From an uncultured Bacilli bacterium (GTDB taxonomy: Bacteria; Bacillota_I; Bacilli_A; RF39; UBA660), in assembly GCA_958413985.1 (NCBI GenBank), contig CATYVZ010000002.1:56581-120580 (forward strand): 64,000 nt of DNA, read 5' to 3'. Below the pieces are notes generated by a model. That model was not told the origin of the DNA. It did not search any database and worked only from the letters and a program-made list of their open reading frames with translations. Position 1 is the stretch's first letter. Each line of letters begins with the position of its first letter. Position numbers and translations under genes: made by a program. This document shows positions 9,380-17,500 of this stretch, piece after piece.

Positions 9380-10369
9380 GTGTTAATTTTAGCAAAAGCG
9401 GTACTAGCGTTTATGATAGGGTTTATATTATCTATTATATTTGGTGTTTTTTTAATACCATTGTTGAAAAAGATGAAGATAAAACAGACGGTGAGTAGTT
9501 TTGTATCTAAACATAAAGGCAAAGATGGAACGCCAACTATGGGGGGATTAATATTTATCGTTCCAACCATTATATCAGTTGTGATTTTACTTTTAATGAA
9601 TAAATTAGAGATGACTTATAATTTAGGAATAGTAATTTTTGTTTTCCTAGCTTATGCTTTATTAGGTTTTATCGATGATTATTTAATAATCAAGCGTCAC
9701 AATAATGTAGGATTAAGTGAATTTCAAAAATTATTAGGACAAATTTTGATTGCTGTTATATTTTTCATATTGTTTATGAAAGGTGGGAGAGAACCAGTTT
9801 TAGAAATCTATACTTTAGGTATTTCGATTAATTTGGGTTGGTTTTACTGGTTACTGATTTTGCTTATGTTAGTAGCTTCAGCTAATGCAGTTAATATAAC
9901 TGATGGTTTAGATGGTTTAGCTGGTGGTTTGTCAGCAATAGCCTTTTTAGCTTTTGGAATGATTGCTTGGGCTTCACTTGGAATTGAAGGAAATGAAGAT
10001 ATAGGTGTTTTCTGTTTTATTTTAGTTGGTGCGTTGATTGCTTTTTGCTTTTTCAACACCTATCCGGCTAAAGTGTTTATGGGCGATACTGGTTCTTTAG
10101 CGTTAGGTGGAACACTAGCAGCGGTATCGATTGTTTCAAGTCATGAGTTAACTCTTTTAGTAGTAGCAGGAGTATTTGTGATTGAAACTTTGGTTTGTAT
10201 TATTCAAAGATTGTCGGTTCGTTTTACTGGCAAGAGAGTTTTCTTAATGACACCTTTACATCATCATTTTGAAAAATTAGGTTGGCATGAAAGAGATGTT
10301 GTTAAAATGTTCTGGTTTTTTGGAATTATTTTAGCCGCTTTAGCAATTCTATGGGGTGTTTGGATATAA
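9380..10369 (+). CDS. mraY: Phospho-N-acetylmuramoyl-pentapeptide transferase (MraY)
   Basis: 329 residues, about ten membrane segments. Family signatures are present: GTPTMGG, DDYLI, NITDGLDGLAGG, FMGDTGSLALGG and the histidine run TPLHHHFEKLGW. MraY moves phospho-MurNAc-pentapeptide to undecaprenyl phosphate, making lipid I on the inner face of the membrane. GTG start at 9380 behind GGAGATGATGAT. It is co-transcribed with murE, and a strong terminator follows directly, so murD, ftsW and murG are not in this unit. Confidence 0.96.
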   Translation: MLILAKAVLAFMIGFILSIIFGVFLIPLLKKMKIKQTVSSFVSKHKGKDGTPTMGGLIFIVPTIISVVILLLMNKLEMTYNLGIVIFVFLAYALLGFIDDYLIIKRHNNVGLSEFQKLLGQILIAVIFFILFMKGGREPVLEIYTLGISINLGWFYWLLILLMLVASANAVNITDGLDGLAGGLSAIAFLAFGMIAWASLGIEGNEDIGVFCFILVGALIAFCFFNTYPAKVFMGDTGSLALGGTLAAVSIVSSHELTLLVVAGVFVIETLVCIIQRLSVRFTGKRVFLMTPLHHHFEKLGWHERDVVKMFWFFGIILAALAILWGVWI

Positions 10370-10393
10370 CTGTCGATTTATCGGCAGTTTTTT
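10368..10393 (+). terminator. Terminator after mraY
   Basis: Nine-base-pair stem (10368-10376 with 10381-10389, one GU pair), loop TTTA, then a run of T. It starts inside the mraY stop codon. Confidence 0.85.
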
Positions 10394-10486
10394 TTATTTA
10401 AATAAAAAATTAAGGTACGATTATCGAAAATTGATTTTTAGAGATTAAAAAAACTATCGATGAGAAATATAATATTAAAATTTATT

Positions 10487-10515
10487 TTGACTTTTGTTTT
10501 TAAATAACATAAAAA
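10487..10515 (+). promoter_or_regulatory. Possible promoter of the yabP-yabQ-divIC operon
   Basis: TTGACT (10487-10492), a 17-base spacer, then a weak -10 TAAAAA. The -35 is good and the -10 poor. In related bacteria yabP is controlled by sporulation sigma factors, so an alternative promoter is possible. Confidence 0.35.
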
Positions 10516-10553
10516 CCACAATCATTCATATATTTTATTAAAGGAGGCTAATT

Positions 10554-10835
10554 ATGGACAAGATGGAAACGATTGCTAGTTTGAATCATAATATAACAAT
10601 AAATGAAAGAAAAAATATAATTATCAGCGGAGTTAAAAAAATTGACAGTTTCGATAATGAAGAATTCTTATTAGAAACAACGATGGGGAATATTGTAATT
10701 AAAGGAAATGATTTAGAAATAATCAAGTTAGATACTTATCAGGGCAGTGTTTCAATAAAAGGGGTAATAGTTAGCTTAAGTTATGTCGATAGTAATAAAA
10801 AAGAAGAAGGAGTATTTAGTAAATTGTTTAAATGA
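10554..10835 (+). CDS. yabP: YabP-family sporulation protein
   Basis: 93 residues. The middle matches the YabP/YqfC fold: a run with ISGVKKIDSFDNEEFLLET, then TTMGNIVIKGNDLEIIKLD and a closing beta stretch. In Bacillus, YabP is made in the mother cell and is needed for spore maturation. The neighbours settle the identity: yabQ overlaps its stop and divIC follows, the same order as in Bacillus yabP-yabQ-divIC. A strong site, AAGGAGG, lies ahead of the ATG. The last dozen residues (charged, then FSKLFK) extend slightly beyond the usual family length. Confidence 0.85.
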   Translation: MDKMETIASLNHNITINERKNIIISGVKKIDSFDNEEFLLETTMGNIVIKGNDLEIIKLDTYQGSVSIKGVIVSLSYVDSNKKEEGVFSKLFK

Positions 10836-11116
10836 TGGATTTAAAGACACAGATTATAACATTTTTGTTTTCTATTGCTTTTGGATTATTATTTTCCTCT
10901 TTGATCGATATATTTTATAATAAGAAAAAACTATTTAATACGATTATTGTTTTTATTATAACAATATTAGGTTCTCTAGCTTATTTTTTTGTTTTGCTAA
11001 AATTAAATAATGCAATAATTCATCCTTATTATGTAATTGCGTTTGTAATTGGCTTTTTGTTAGAAATTGTAGTAAAAAAAATTCTTAAAAGATTTGTATT
11101 ATTATTTAAAAAATGA
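10832..11116 (+). CDS. yabQ: YabQ-like sporulation membrane protein
   Basis: 94 residues with three predicted membrane segments (about 8-25, 36-56 and 64-82) and a basic tail. Family resemblance is weak at the residue level. The assignment rests on size, topology and position between yabP and divIC, as in spore-formers, where YabQ is needed for cortex formation. The ATG overlaps the yabP stop (ATGA), so the two are translationally coupled. Confidence 0.7.
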   Translation: MMDLKTQIITFLFSIAFGLLFSSLIDIFYNKKKLFNTIIVFIITILGSLAYFFVLLKLNNAIIHPYYVIAFVIGFLLEIVVKKILKRFVLLFKK

Positions 11117-11139
11117 TATAATCTTTTAGGAGGATGGAT

Positions 11140-11556
11140 ATGAAAAATAGTGTTTCAAAAAAGTCAAAAAGACGATTAATGATCTTTGGTATTCTTTCTT
11201 TGATTGCAATATTTTATTTTTTTGTTACACTAATCGGATATACGTATAGTTATATTTCGTTAAAAAACGAGGAATCTAAGTTAAAAGCAGAATTAGTTGC
11301 TTTACAGGATGAGAAAGCCAATTTAAAAATTGAGATCGAAAAGTTAAATGACCCTGAGTATGTGGCAAGATATGCTAAAGAGAATTATCTATATTCATCC
11401 GATGGTGAATACGTTATTAAAATTGATTCAAAAGAAGTAGAGCAACCTGTGGAAGTTAAAGATAATCAATTACTTTATATAATGATCGGTGGTTTCTTAC
11501 TATTTGCAATTATACTTTTGTTTATTAAAATTAAAAAGAAAAACAGTTCCAAGTGA
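11140..11556 (+). CDS. divIC: Septum formation initiator DivIC/FtsB family
   Basis: 138 residues from the ATG at 11140; the ATG at 11134 directly abuts the AGGAGG site and is unlikely. A basic cytoplasmic N-terminus, one membrane segment (about 15-35) and a coiled coil (about 40-72) precede the conserved patch NDPEYVARYAKENY. A second hydrophobic segment lies near the C-terminus (residues about 112-130), followed by a lysine-rich end, which is unusual because DivIC normally ends outside the cell. DivIC works with FtsL and DivIB in the divisome. It sits after yabP-yabQ as in Bacillus. Confidence 0.83.
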   Translation: MKNSVSKKSKRRLMIFGILSLIAIFYFFVTLIGYTYSYISLKNEESKLKAELVALQDEKANLKIEIEKLNDPEYVARYAKENYLYSSDGEYVIKIDSKEVEQPVEVKDNQLLYIMIGGFLLFAIILLFIKIKKKNSSK

Positions 11557-11567
11557 ACTGTTTTATA
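11541..11567. terminator. Bidirectional terminator shared by divIC and the LemA gene
   Basis: Stem AAACAGTTC (11541-11549) / GAACTGTTT (11555-11563), loop five bases, flanked by A and T runs. It overlaps the stop codons of both converging genes. Confidence 0.75.
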
Positions 11568-12108
11568 GTTTAAAATCATTAGTAATATCGTCATTCATAT
11601 TTTTGCCGTCAAAATAAGTTTTTTCTTTATATTTTAATATGATAGCAACTAGATTGCTAGGAAATTTTCTAACTAATTTATTATATTCGGTAATTGTATC
11701 GTTGTAGTATTTTCTTAAAGCATTTATTTCATGCTCACTATCGTTAAGCCCAGATTCTATTTTCATTAAACTATCGACTTTTTCTAATTCAGGATAATTT
11801 TCTTTATAATAATTAAACTCATTGATCGCATCGTATAGTTGGCGATCTAAATCGAAGTTAGATATTTTACGACTTCTTAATTTTACTATTAATTCTAAAA
11901 CTTCCCCTTCAACTTTAGTATTACCTTTGATAATGCTGATGGATTTATTTAAAAGGTCGAATCTTTTTCTTAATACTGTATCGATGTTAGCTTCTGCTTC
12001 GTTTGTTTTGATTATCAGATTTTGATATTTGTTATATATACTTACATACCATATTAAAATTAGGCATATAACAATTAAAATGATCGCTATTATAAAAAAT
12101 ACATTCAT
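11563..12108 (-). CDS. LemA family membrane protein
   Basis: 181 residues: one N-terminal membrane segment (about 4-24), then a helical domain typical of LemA. Recognisable patches are YNKYQNLIIKTNEAEANIDT, the RKRFDLLN region, and the C-terminal FPSNLVAIILKYKEKTYF. The cellular role of LemA proteins is poorly defined. In many Firmicutes they lie next to DUF3137 genes; here the DUF3137 gene is 14 kb away (25881-26789). Confidence 0.85.
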   Translation of the reverse strand: MNVFFIIAIILIVICLILIWYVSIYNKYQNLIIKTNEAEANIDTVLRKRFDLLNKSISIIKGNTKVEGEVLELIVKLRSRKISNFDLDRQLYDAINEFNYYKENYPELEKVDSLMKIESGLNDSEHEINALRKYYNDTITEYNKLVRKFPSNLVAIILKYKEKTYFDGKNMNDDITNDFKL

Positions 12109-12150
12109 TTATACTCACCGTATAAATTATAACAAATATTTTATATAAAA

Positions 12151-12498
12151 TCAATTATTTGGGTAAAATTCAGGACTGTAATTAATCGGCTCATCAAACG
12201 AAATATAGTCGACATAGATCATCAAGAGCATTTGCCAAACACCATTAGAAGGATCGCTTAGTATTATGTGATCTCTTCCTGATTGTTCGATAATACCGGT
12301 AAATTCTAGATCTCGCCATTCGTTAGAGTCGGGAAAAGTTTGATGAATTCTAACTTTTTTCCCCTTGTTTAATCTTAAAATATTTTCAATATAGGATTGT
12401 TCAGCAGGCAATTCCATCTGTTGATAGTTAGTATTTTGTGGTGGGGTAGTTGGTTTTACGTAAAGCGGTTGCCCACTATACTGATTATAATAATTCAT
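12151..12498 (-). CDS. gerQ: Spore coat protein GerQ family
   Basis: 115 residues from the ATG at 12498, placed after AAAGGAG; an upstream GTG at 12513 overlaps that site. The C-terminal two thirds match GerQ: SYIENILRLNKGKKV, then GIIEQSGRDHIILSDPSNG, LLMIYVDYISFDEPIN and a Tyr-Pro end. The N-terminus is rich in Gln, Tyr and Pro. In Bacillus, GerQ is a coat protein cross-linked by transglutaminase and needed for proper localisation of the cortex hydrolase CwlJ. It is the third sporulation-family gene in this stretch. Confidence 0.85.
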   Translation of the reverse strand: MNYYNQYSGQPLYVKPTTPPQNTNYQQMELPAEQSYIENILRLNKGKKVRIHQTFPDSNEWRDLEFTGIIEQSGRDHIILSDPSNGVWQMLLMIYVDYISFDEPINYSPEFYPNN

Positions 12499-12568
12499 AA
12501 AATCTCCTTTCACATAAAATATATTAAATAAAAGCGCTATTTATGATATAATTATAAAGGGTGATGGT

Positions 12569-13120
12569 ATGAAGATAAAAGTTGGTGTTTCTAATCGCCA
12601 CGTTCATTTAAAACAAAGTGATTTAGATATTTTATTTGGTGGTGTTTTGACAAAAAGGAATGATTTATCTCAACCTTTGCAATTTGCTGCTAATGAGGTT
12701 TTAACTATAAAAACAGCTAAATCAGAAATCAGTAATGTGAGAGTTTTAGGTCCTGTTCGTGATTATACGCAAGTGGAAATTTCTAAAACTGATGCCTATA
12801 AATTAGGTTTAAACCCACCAGTTCGTAGTTCTGGGCATTTGGATAACAGTGAAGTAGTTACTTTGATTGGACCAAATGGCAGTATTACTACTGATGGATG
12901 CATTATTGCTGATCGTCATATTCATATTACTTACGCTGATAAAGAAAAATATAATTTTCCTGATCAAGTGCAAGTTAAAATTGGTGGTGAAAAAAAAGGA
13001 ACAATCGAAGTTGATGTTAAACCTAGTACAGAAGCTTTTTTTGAACTTCATTTAGATACTGATGACGCCAATGCTTTTTTACTTAAAAATGGCGATGAAG
13101 TAGAAATATTAGATTTTTAA
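12569..13120 (+). CDS. pduL: Phosphate acyltransferase PduL type
   Basis: 183 residues, full length for PduL. Signature histidines are in VSNRHVHLKQSDL and ADRHIHITYADKE, which bind the two zinc ions, and RSSGHLDNSE lies between them. PduL interconverts acyl-CoA and acyl phosphate. No microcompartment genes are present and there is no N-terminal encapsulation peptide, so it probably serves as the housekeeping phosphotransacetylase. The PFOR gene 1.4 kb downstream supplies acetyl-CoA. TATAAT (12547-12552) and GGTGAT lie just upstream of the ATG. Confidence 0.92.
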   Translation: MKIKVGVSNRHVHLKQSDLDILFGGVLTKRNDLSQPLQFAANEVLTIKTAKSEISNVRVLGPVRDYTQVEISKTDAYKLGLNPPVRSSGHLDNSEVVTLIGPNGSITTDGCIIADRHIHITYADKEKYNFPDQVQVKIGGEKKGTIEVDVKPSTEAFFELHLDTDDANAFLLKNGDEVEILDF

Positions 13121-13140
13121 AATTACCATATTAATTTATA

Positions 13141-13190
13141 AAAAAAAGAGATACATTTAAACACTGCATTTTTAGATGTTTACTCTATTT
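13141..13190 (-). terminator. Likely terminator of the small minus-strand transcript
   Basis: Read on the minus strand, an imperfect stem (AGAGTAAACAT paired with ATGTATCTCT) is followed by a run of eight T. It may also end pduL transcription from the other side. Confidence 0.5.
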
Positions 13191-13301
13191 TAGATTTTTC
13201 GAGAAAACACCGTTTTGTAAGCTAATGCGGTGTTTTCATTTAAGATTAGTCTTTATTTCTAAGGATTAGTATTGTGTAAAAAACAATAGTTATAAATATA
13301 A

Positions 13302-13349
13302 CTATCGATTCCAATTAAACTTGATCCTTTCTATAATATTTACAATCAT
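13302..13349 (-). CDS. Possible 15-residue peptide
   Basis: ATG at 13349 follows GGAGGTGATTTCT, one of the best ribosome sites in the window. The frame encodes MIVNIIERIKFNWNR, a short amphipathic basic peptide, and ends at TAG 13304-13302. It could be a leader peptide, a small toxin or a chance frame. No antitoxin is recognised. Confidence 0.35.
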   Translation of the reverse strand: MIVNIIERIKFNWNR

Positions 13350-13411
13350 AGAAATCACCTCCATTCATAAAGAATAGAGTAAAACACCTAATAAATATAT
13401 CTCGTCTATAA

Positions 13412-13440
13412 ATTATATAATAATGTTTTCAATTAGTCAA
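13412..13440 (-). promoter_or_regulatory. Strong promoter on the minus strand
   Basis: On the minus strand TTGACT (13440-13435), a spacer of exactly 17 bases and TATAAT (13417-13412). There is no long gene for it to serve, which is the main reason to suspect a small transcript. Confidence 0.7.
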
Positions 13441-13555
13441 TAAAATTCGACAAAATTCACACAAAAACTTGTTTAAGTTTAACAAACAAGTTAATAAGTT
13501 GAAGAATATTGATTTTAAAATTGCTATAATGTCAAATAGGTAATAAAAAAAGGTA

Positions 13556-14434
13556 TTAATTTCTAAAATTTTCATACCATTCTTTAATATATTCTTTGCC
13601 TTTGTTAAAAATATTACTACCAAAGTCACCGATTATATCGATCGCTTTTTTAGTATATTCGACAATTTCATCTTTAACATCGATAATTGCATTATAGTTG
13701 TCTTCGCCTAATTTATCTTTAGAAAATTCTTTGACATTGTTAGCGCCTTTTTTAATTAATTCACTAGCTTTGTTAAAGGCTTTTTTAGCGCCATCAGCGA
13801 TCGTTTCTTTATAATCTGGAAATTTACTTTCAATTTTAGTATCAATTGCATTAGCAATCTGTAATACTTTTTGTTTGCCAGCATCAGTTAATTCATCAAA
13901 GGTTACCCCGTTTATTTCACTATCATAGAATAAAAAATCAACGATAGTAACAAAAGCACCTTTAACTTTATCTTTAGCATTAGTAACTGTTTCACTGTTT
14001 AAAATTTCATCGATATTCTTTTGTAATTTATCAAAAGTATCGATTGCCTCTTTATCTTCGTTTGAATATTTTGGTTGTTCATTATCAGTTGTTGATTGTT
14101 CACTAGAAGATCTGCTTTCTTCTGTCGATTGTTCACTAGAAGGCTTACTTTCTTCTGTTGATTGTTTTTCATTAGAAGATTTACTTTCTTCTATTGGTTG
14201 TTTTTCAATAGGTTTACTTTCTTCAAGTGGCATTTCTTTTGAATTGTCACTTTCTTTATCTTTAGTATTACTAGAGCTTATTTCTTGACTAGTATTACTT
14301 TGAATATTTGGTTGTTTTTCATAATTATATGTGGCTTGATAAGTCGTGTTTTTTGAGCAACCAACTATATTCACAACAACGATTCCTGAAATTAATACAC
14401 AAATAAGTTTTTTCTTATTTATTTTTATTTTCAT
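13556..14434 (-). CDS. Predicted lipoprotein with a repetitive linker
   Basis: 292 residues. The N-terminus is basic, then hydrophobic, ending in the lipobox VNIVGC (Cys 26). Residues about 40-125 are a hydrophilic spacer of repeated units such as EESKPSSEQST, with almost no hydrophobic residues. The rest (about 126-292) is a helical, lysine- and aspartate-rich domain I do not recognise; its pattern resembles amphipathic helices more than an enzyme. It is probably held on the outer face of the membrane with the spacer crossing the wall. Its promoter lies back to back with that of the PFOR gene, within one inverted repeat. Confidence 0.75.
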   Translation of the reverse strand: MKIKINKKKLICVLISGIVVVNIVGCSKNTTYQATYNYEKQPNIQSNTSQEISSSNTKDKESDNSKEMPLEESKPIEKQPIEESKSSNEKQSTEESKPSSEQSTEESRSSSEQSTTDNEQPKYSNEDKEAIDTFDKLQKNIDEILNSETVTNAKDKVKGAFVTIVDFLFYDSEINGVTFDELTDAGKQKVLQIANAIDTKIESKFPDYKETIADGAKKAFNKASELIKKGANNVKEFSKDKLGEDNYNAIIDVKDEIVEYTKKAIDIIGDFGSNIFNKGKEYIKEWYENFRN

Positions 14435-14453
14435 AATATCATCCCCTTTAGAT

Positions 14454-14525
14454 ATTATATCATAAGTTTGAAAAAAGTAAACTCCACTTGTAATGTTTAC
14501 TTTTTATTTGAAATTATAGTATAAT
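14454..14525. promoter_or_regulatory. Divergent promoters embedded in an inverted repeat
   Basis: An 11-base inverted repeat (AAAAAGTAAAC 14472-14482 and GTTTACTTTTT 14495-14505) carries a TTTACT -35 in each arm. Rightward: TTTACT 14496-14501, TATAAT 14520-14525 (PFOR). Leftward: TTTACT 14481-14476, TATAAT 14459-14454 (lipoprotein). A shared operator is possible. Confidence 0.55.
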
Positions 14526-14541
14526 TAAATAGGTGATTTAC

Positions 14542-17500
14542 ATGAAACAATTAATAATAGATGGTAATGAAGCTTGTAGTCATGCTTCTTATTTGTTTAC
14601 TGAAGTAGCAGGTATTTATCCGATTACACCCTCAAGTCCTATGGCTGAGCATATCGATAATTGGAGCAATCAAGGATTAACTAATATTTTTGACGATAAG
14701 GTTAAAGTGATCGAAATGCAAAGTGAAGCTGGCGCAAGTGGTTTGGTTCATGGTTTACTTAGATCAGGCATTTTAACAAGCACTTACACAGCTAGTCAAG
14801 GACTGTTATTAATGATACCTAATATGTATAAAATAGCTGGAGAAATGTTACCTTGCGTTATGCATGTAGCTGCTCGCAGTTTATCGACTCATGCTTTATC
14901 GATATTAGGTGATCATCAGGATGTTTATGCTACTAGAATGACTGGTTTTAATATGTTGGCTTCTAGTAATGTTAGCGATGCGAATTACTTAGGTGTGGTT
15001 GCTCACTTATCAGCTATCGAAAGCAGTCTTCCTTTTATGCATTTTTTTGATGGCTTTAGAACTAGTCATGAATTGCAAAAAATTGATATTTTAGAAAAGA
15101 ATGATATTAAAAATTTAATTAATTATAATAAATTGCAAGAATTTAGAAATAGGGCAATTAATCCATATAATCCTAAAACTTATGGAACTAGTCAAAGTGA
15201 TGATATTTATTTTCAAGCGACAGAAATAAGAAATAAATACTATGATGCTGTACCTGATATAGTCAATAGTTATATGGAAAAAATCAATAAGATTACTGGT
15301 AGTAATTATAAACCATTTAACTATTATGGTAGTAATAAAGCTACTAAAGCAATTGTAGCAATGGGCTCAGTTTGTGAAACAATTAAAGAGGTAATCGATG
15401 ATTTAGATGATGATTTAGGATTAATTGAAGTTCATTTATATCGCCCTTTTTCTAGTAAATATCTAAAAGAAATAATTCCTAATACCGTAGATAAGATTGC
15501 TGTTTTGGATCGCACTAAAGAGTTTGGTAGTGAAGGACCACTATATTTAGATGTCTATAATGTTTTAAAAGAAGAAAACATTAAAATTGTCGGTGGTAGA
15601 TATGGTTTATCAAGTAAAAATACAACTCCTAGTCAAATTAAAGCAGTTTATGATATGTTAGATAATCCTATTTCTAATTTTACTATTGGAATTAATGATG
15701 ATGTTACTAATTTAAGTTTAAAAGAAGATAACTATAAAATAGATAATGGTTTAGAAATGTTGATATATGGCTATGGTTCTGATGGAATGGTCAGTGCTAG
15801 TAAATCAATTATCAAATTAGTCGGTCAAAATACTAATAAATATGTTCAAGGTTATTTTCAATATGATTCTAAAAAATCAGGTGGAGTTACCAACTGTCAT
15901 TTAAGGTTTAGTGATAAACCAATTAAAGCTACTTATTATGTCGATAATCCCTCTTTAATAGTAGTTACTAAAGACACTTATATGAATGATTTCGAAGTAC
16001 TTTCTAATATTAGAGAAAATGGAACATTTATTTTAAATACAGTTAAAACAGAAGAAGAAGTCAATAGATTTTTACCGAATAATGTCAAGGCGATTATTAA
16101 AGAAAAAAATATCGATGTCTATATTATCAATGCTTATGAATTAGCAAGAAAAGTTGGATTAAACAATAAAATTAGTACGATTATGGAAGTTATTATTTTT
16201 TATTTAACAAATTTGGTTGATTTTGATAAAATTAAAGCAGATTTAAAAGATGATGTTAATAAGCGTTTTGGTTTAAAAAGTGAGAGTATTGTTAAATCTA
16301 ATATTGAAGCTATCGATCTAGCTACTTCTTATTTAAAACAAGTTAAATTAGATGATAATTATAAACAAGAAGAAAGACCAAAATATGTCGATGTCTATTT
16401 AGCGATGCGGAAAAGATTAGGTGATCAATTACCGGTTTCAAGTTTTAGTGAAATGCCAGATGGCACTTTTGAAGCTGGAACAAGCAAAGATGAAAAAAGG
16501 TGTATTTCTGATTTAGTTCCTAAGTGGATCAATAGTAATTGTATAAAATGTAATATGTGTTCTTTTGTATGTCCACATGGCGTAATTAGACCATATCAAT
16601 TATCGGATGAAGAATATAATAATGCTCCTGATTATATTAAAGAAAGGTGTATCGATAAATTTATAATTGGCGTTAGTGTTAAAGATTGTACAGGATGTGG
16701 TCTATGTATTAAATCTTGTTTATCAAAAGAAAAATCTTTGATTTTTTCTAAATTAGTTGATGAAGAACAAGAACAAAAAATCTTTGATTATTTATCAAAA
16801 AATATCACTTGTAAAGAGACTAATTTAAACAATGTTAAAAATACACAATTTAAAGAACCGAAATTAGAATTTAATGGGGCATGTGCTGGTTGTGGTCAAA
16901 CAGCTTATATTAAATTATTGACACAATTATTTGGTGACAGTATGATTATTGCTAATGCTACTGGTTGTTCTTCGATTTATGGTGCAAGTGCGCCATCGAT
17001 GCCTTACACTATTCCTTGGGCTAGTTCATTATTTGAGGACAATGCTGAATATGGTTTTGGATTTTTGATGGCTGATAGATTTAATAAAGAAAAAATTGTT
17101 AAAATTATGAGTAAATATCCAGAATTTAAAGAGTATATTGAAAATATTAACGATTATGATATAACTAAAAAATATTACGACACAATCGATTTTGATAAAT
17201 ATAAAGAATTGCAACCTTATAAAGATTATATTGTAAGAAGAAATATTTGGACGATCGGTGGTGATGGTTGGGCTTATGATATCGGTTTTTCAGGAATTGA
17301 TCATGTTTTAGCAAGCGGTGAAAATGTTAAAATATTGGTTTTAGATACTCAAGTTTATTCTAATACTGGTGGGCAAGCAAGTAAAGCTACTCCAGCTGGT
17401 AGTGTTGCTTTGTTTGCTAGTGATGGTAAAAAAACTAATAAAAAAGATTTAGCCAAAATGATGATGACTTATCCAAATGTTTATGTAGCTCAAGTCTCGT

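Larger units (their letters stand above)
13140..13408 (-). ncRNA. Candidate small transcript with a tiny peptide
   Basis: This 435-base gap (13121-13555) holds no ordinary gene. On the minus strand it has a near-consensus promoter (13412-13440), a 15-codon reading frame with a perfect ribosome site (13302-13349), a ten-base-pair hairpin (13203-13212 with 13238-13247) and a hairpin followed by eight T near 13141-13190. Together these predict an RNA of about 265 bases. Its 5' end (revcomp of 13371-13385) is complementary to a segment near its 3' end (13179-13192), which could close the RNA into a loop. Function unknown. Confidence 0.45.

Noticed and set aside
13429..13629. Minus-strand frame overlapping the end of the lipoprotein gene
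   Set aside because: It overlaps the C-terminal codons of the lipoprotein in another frame, lacks a ribosome site and has no coding character.
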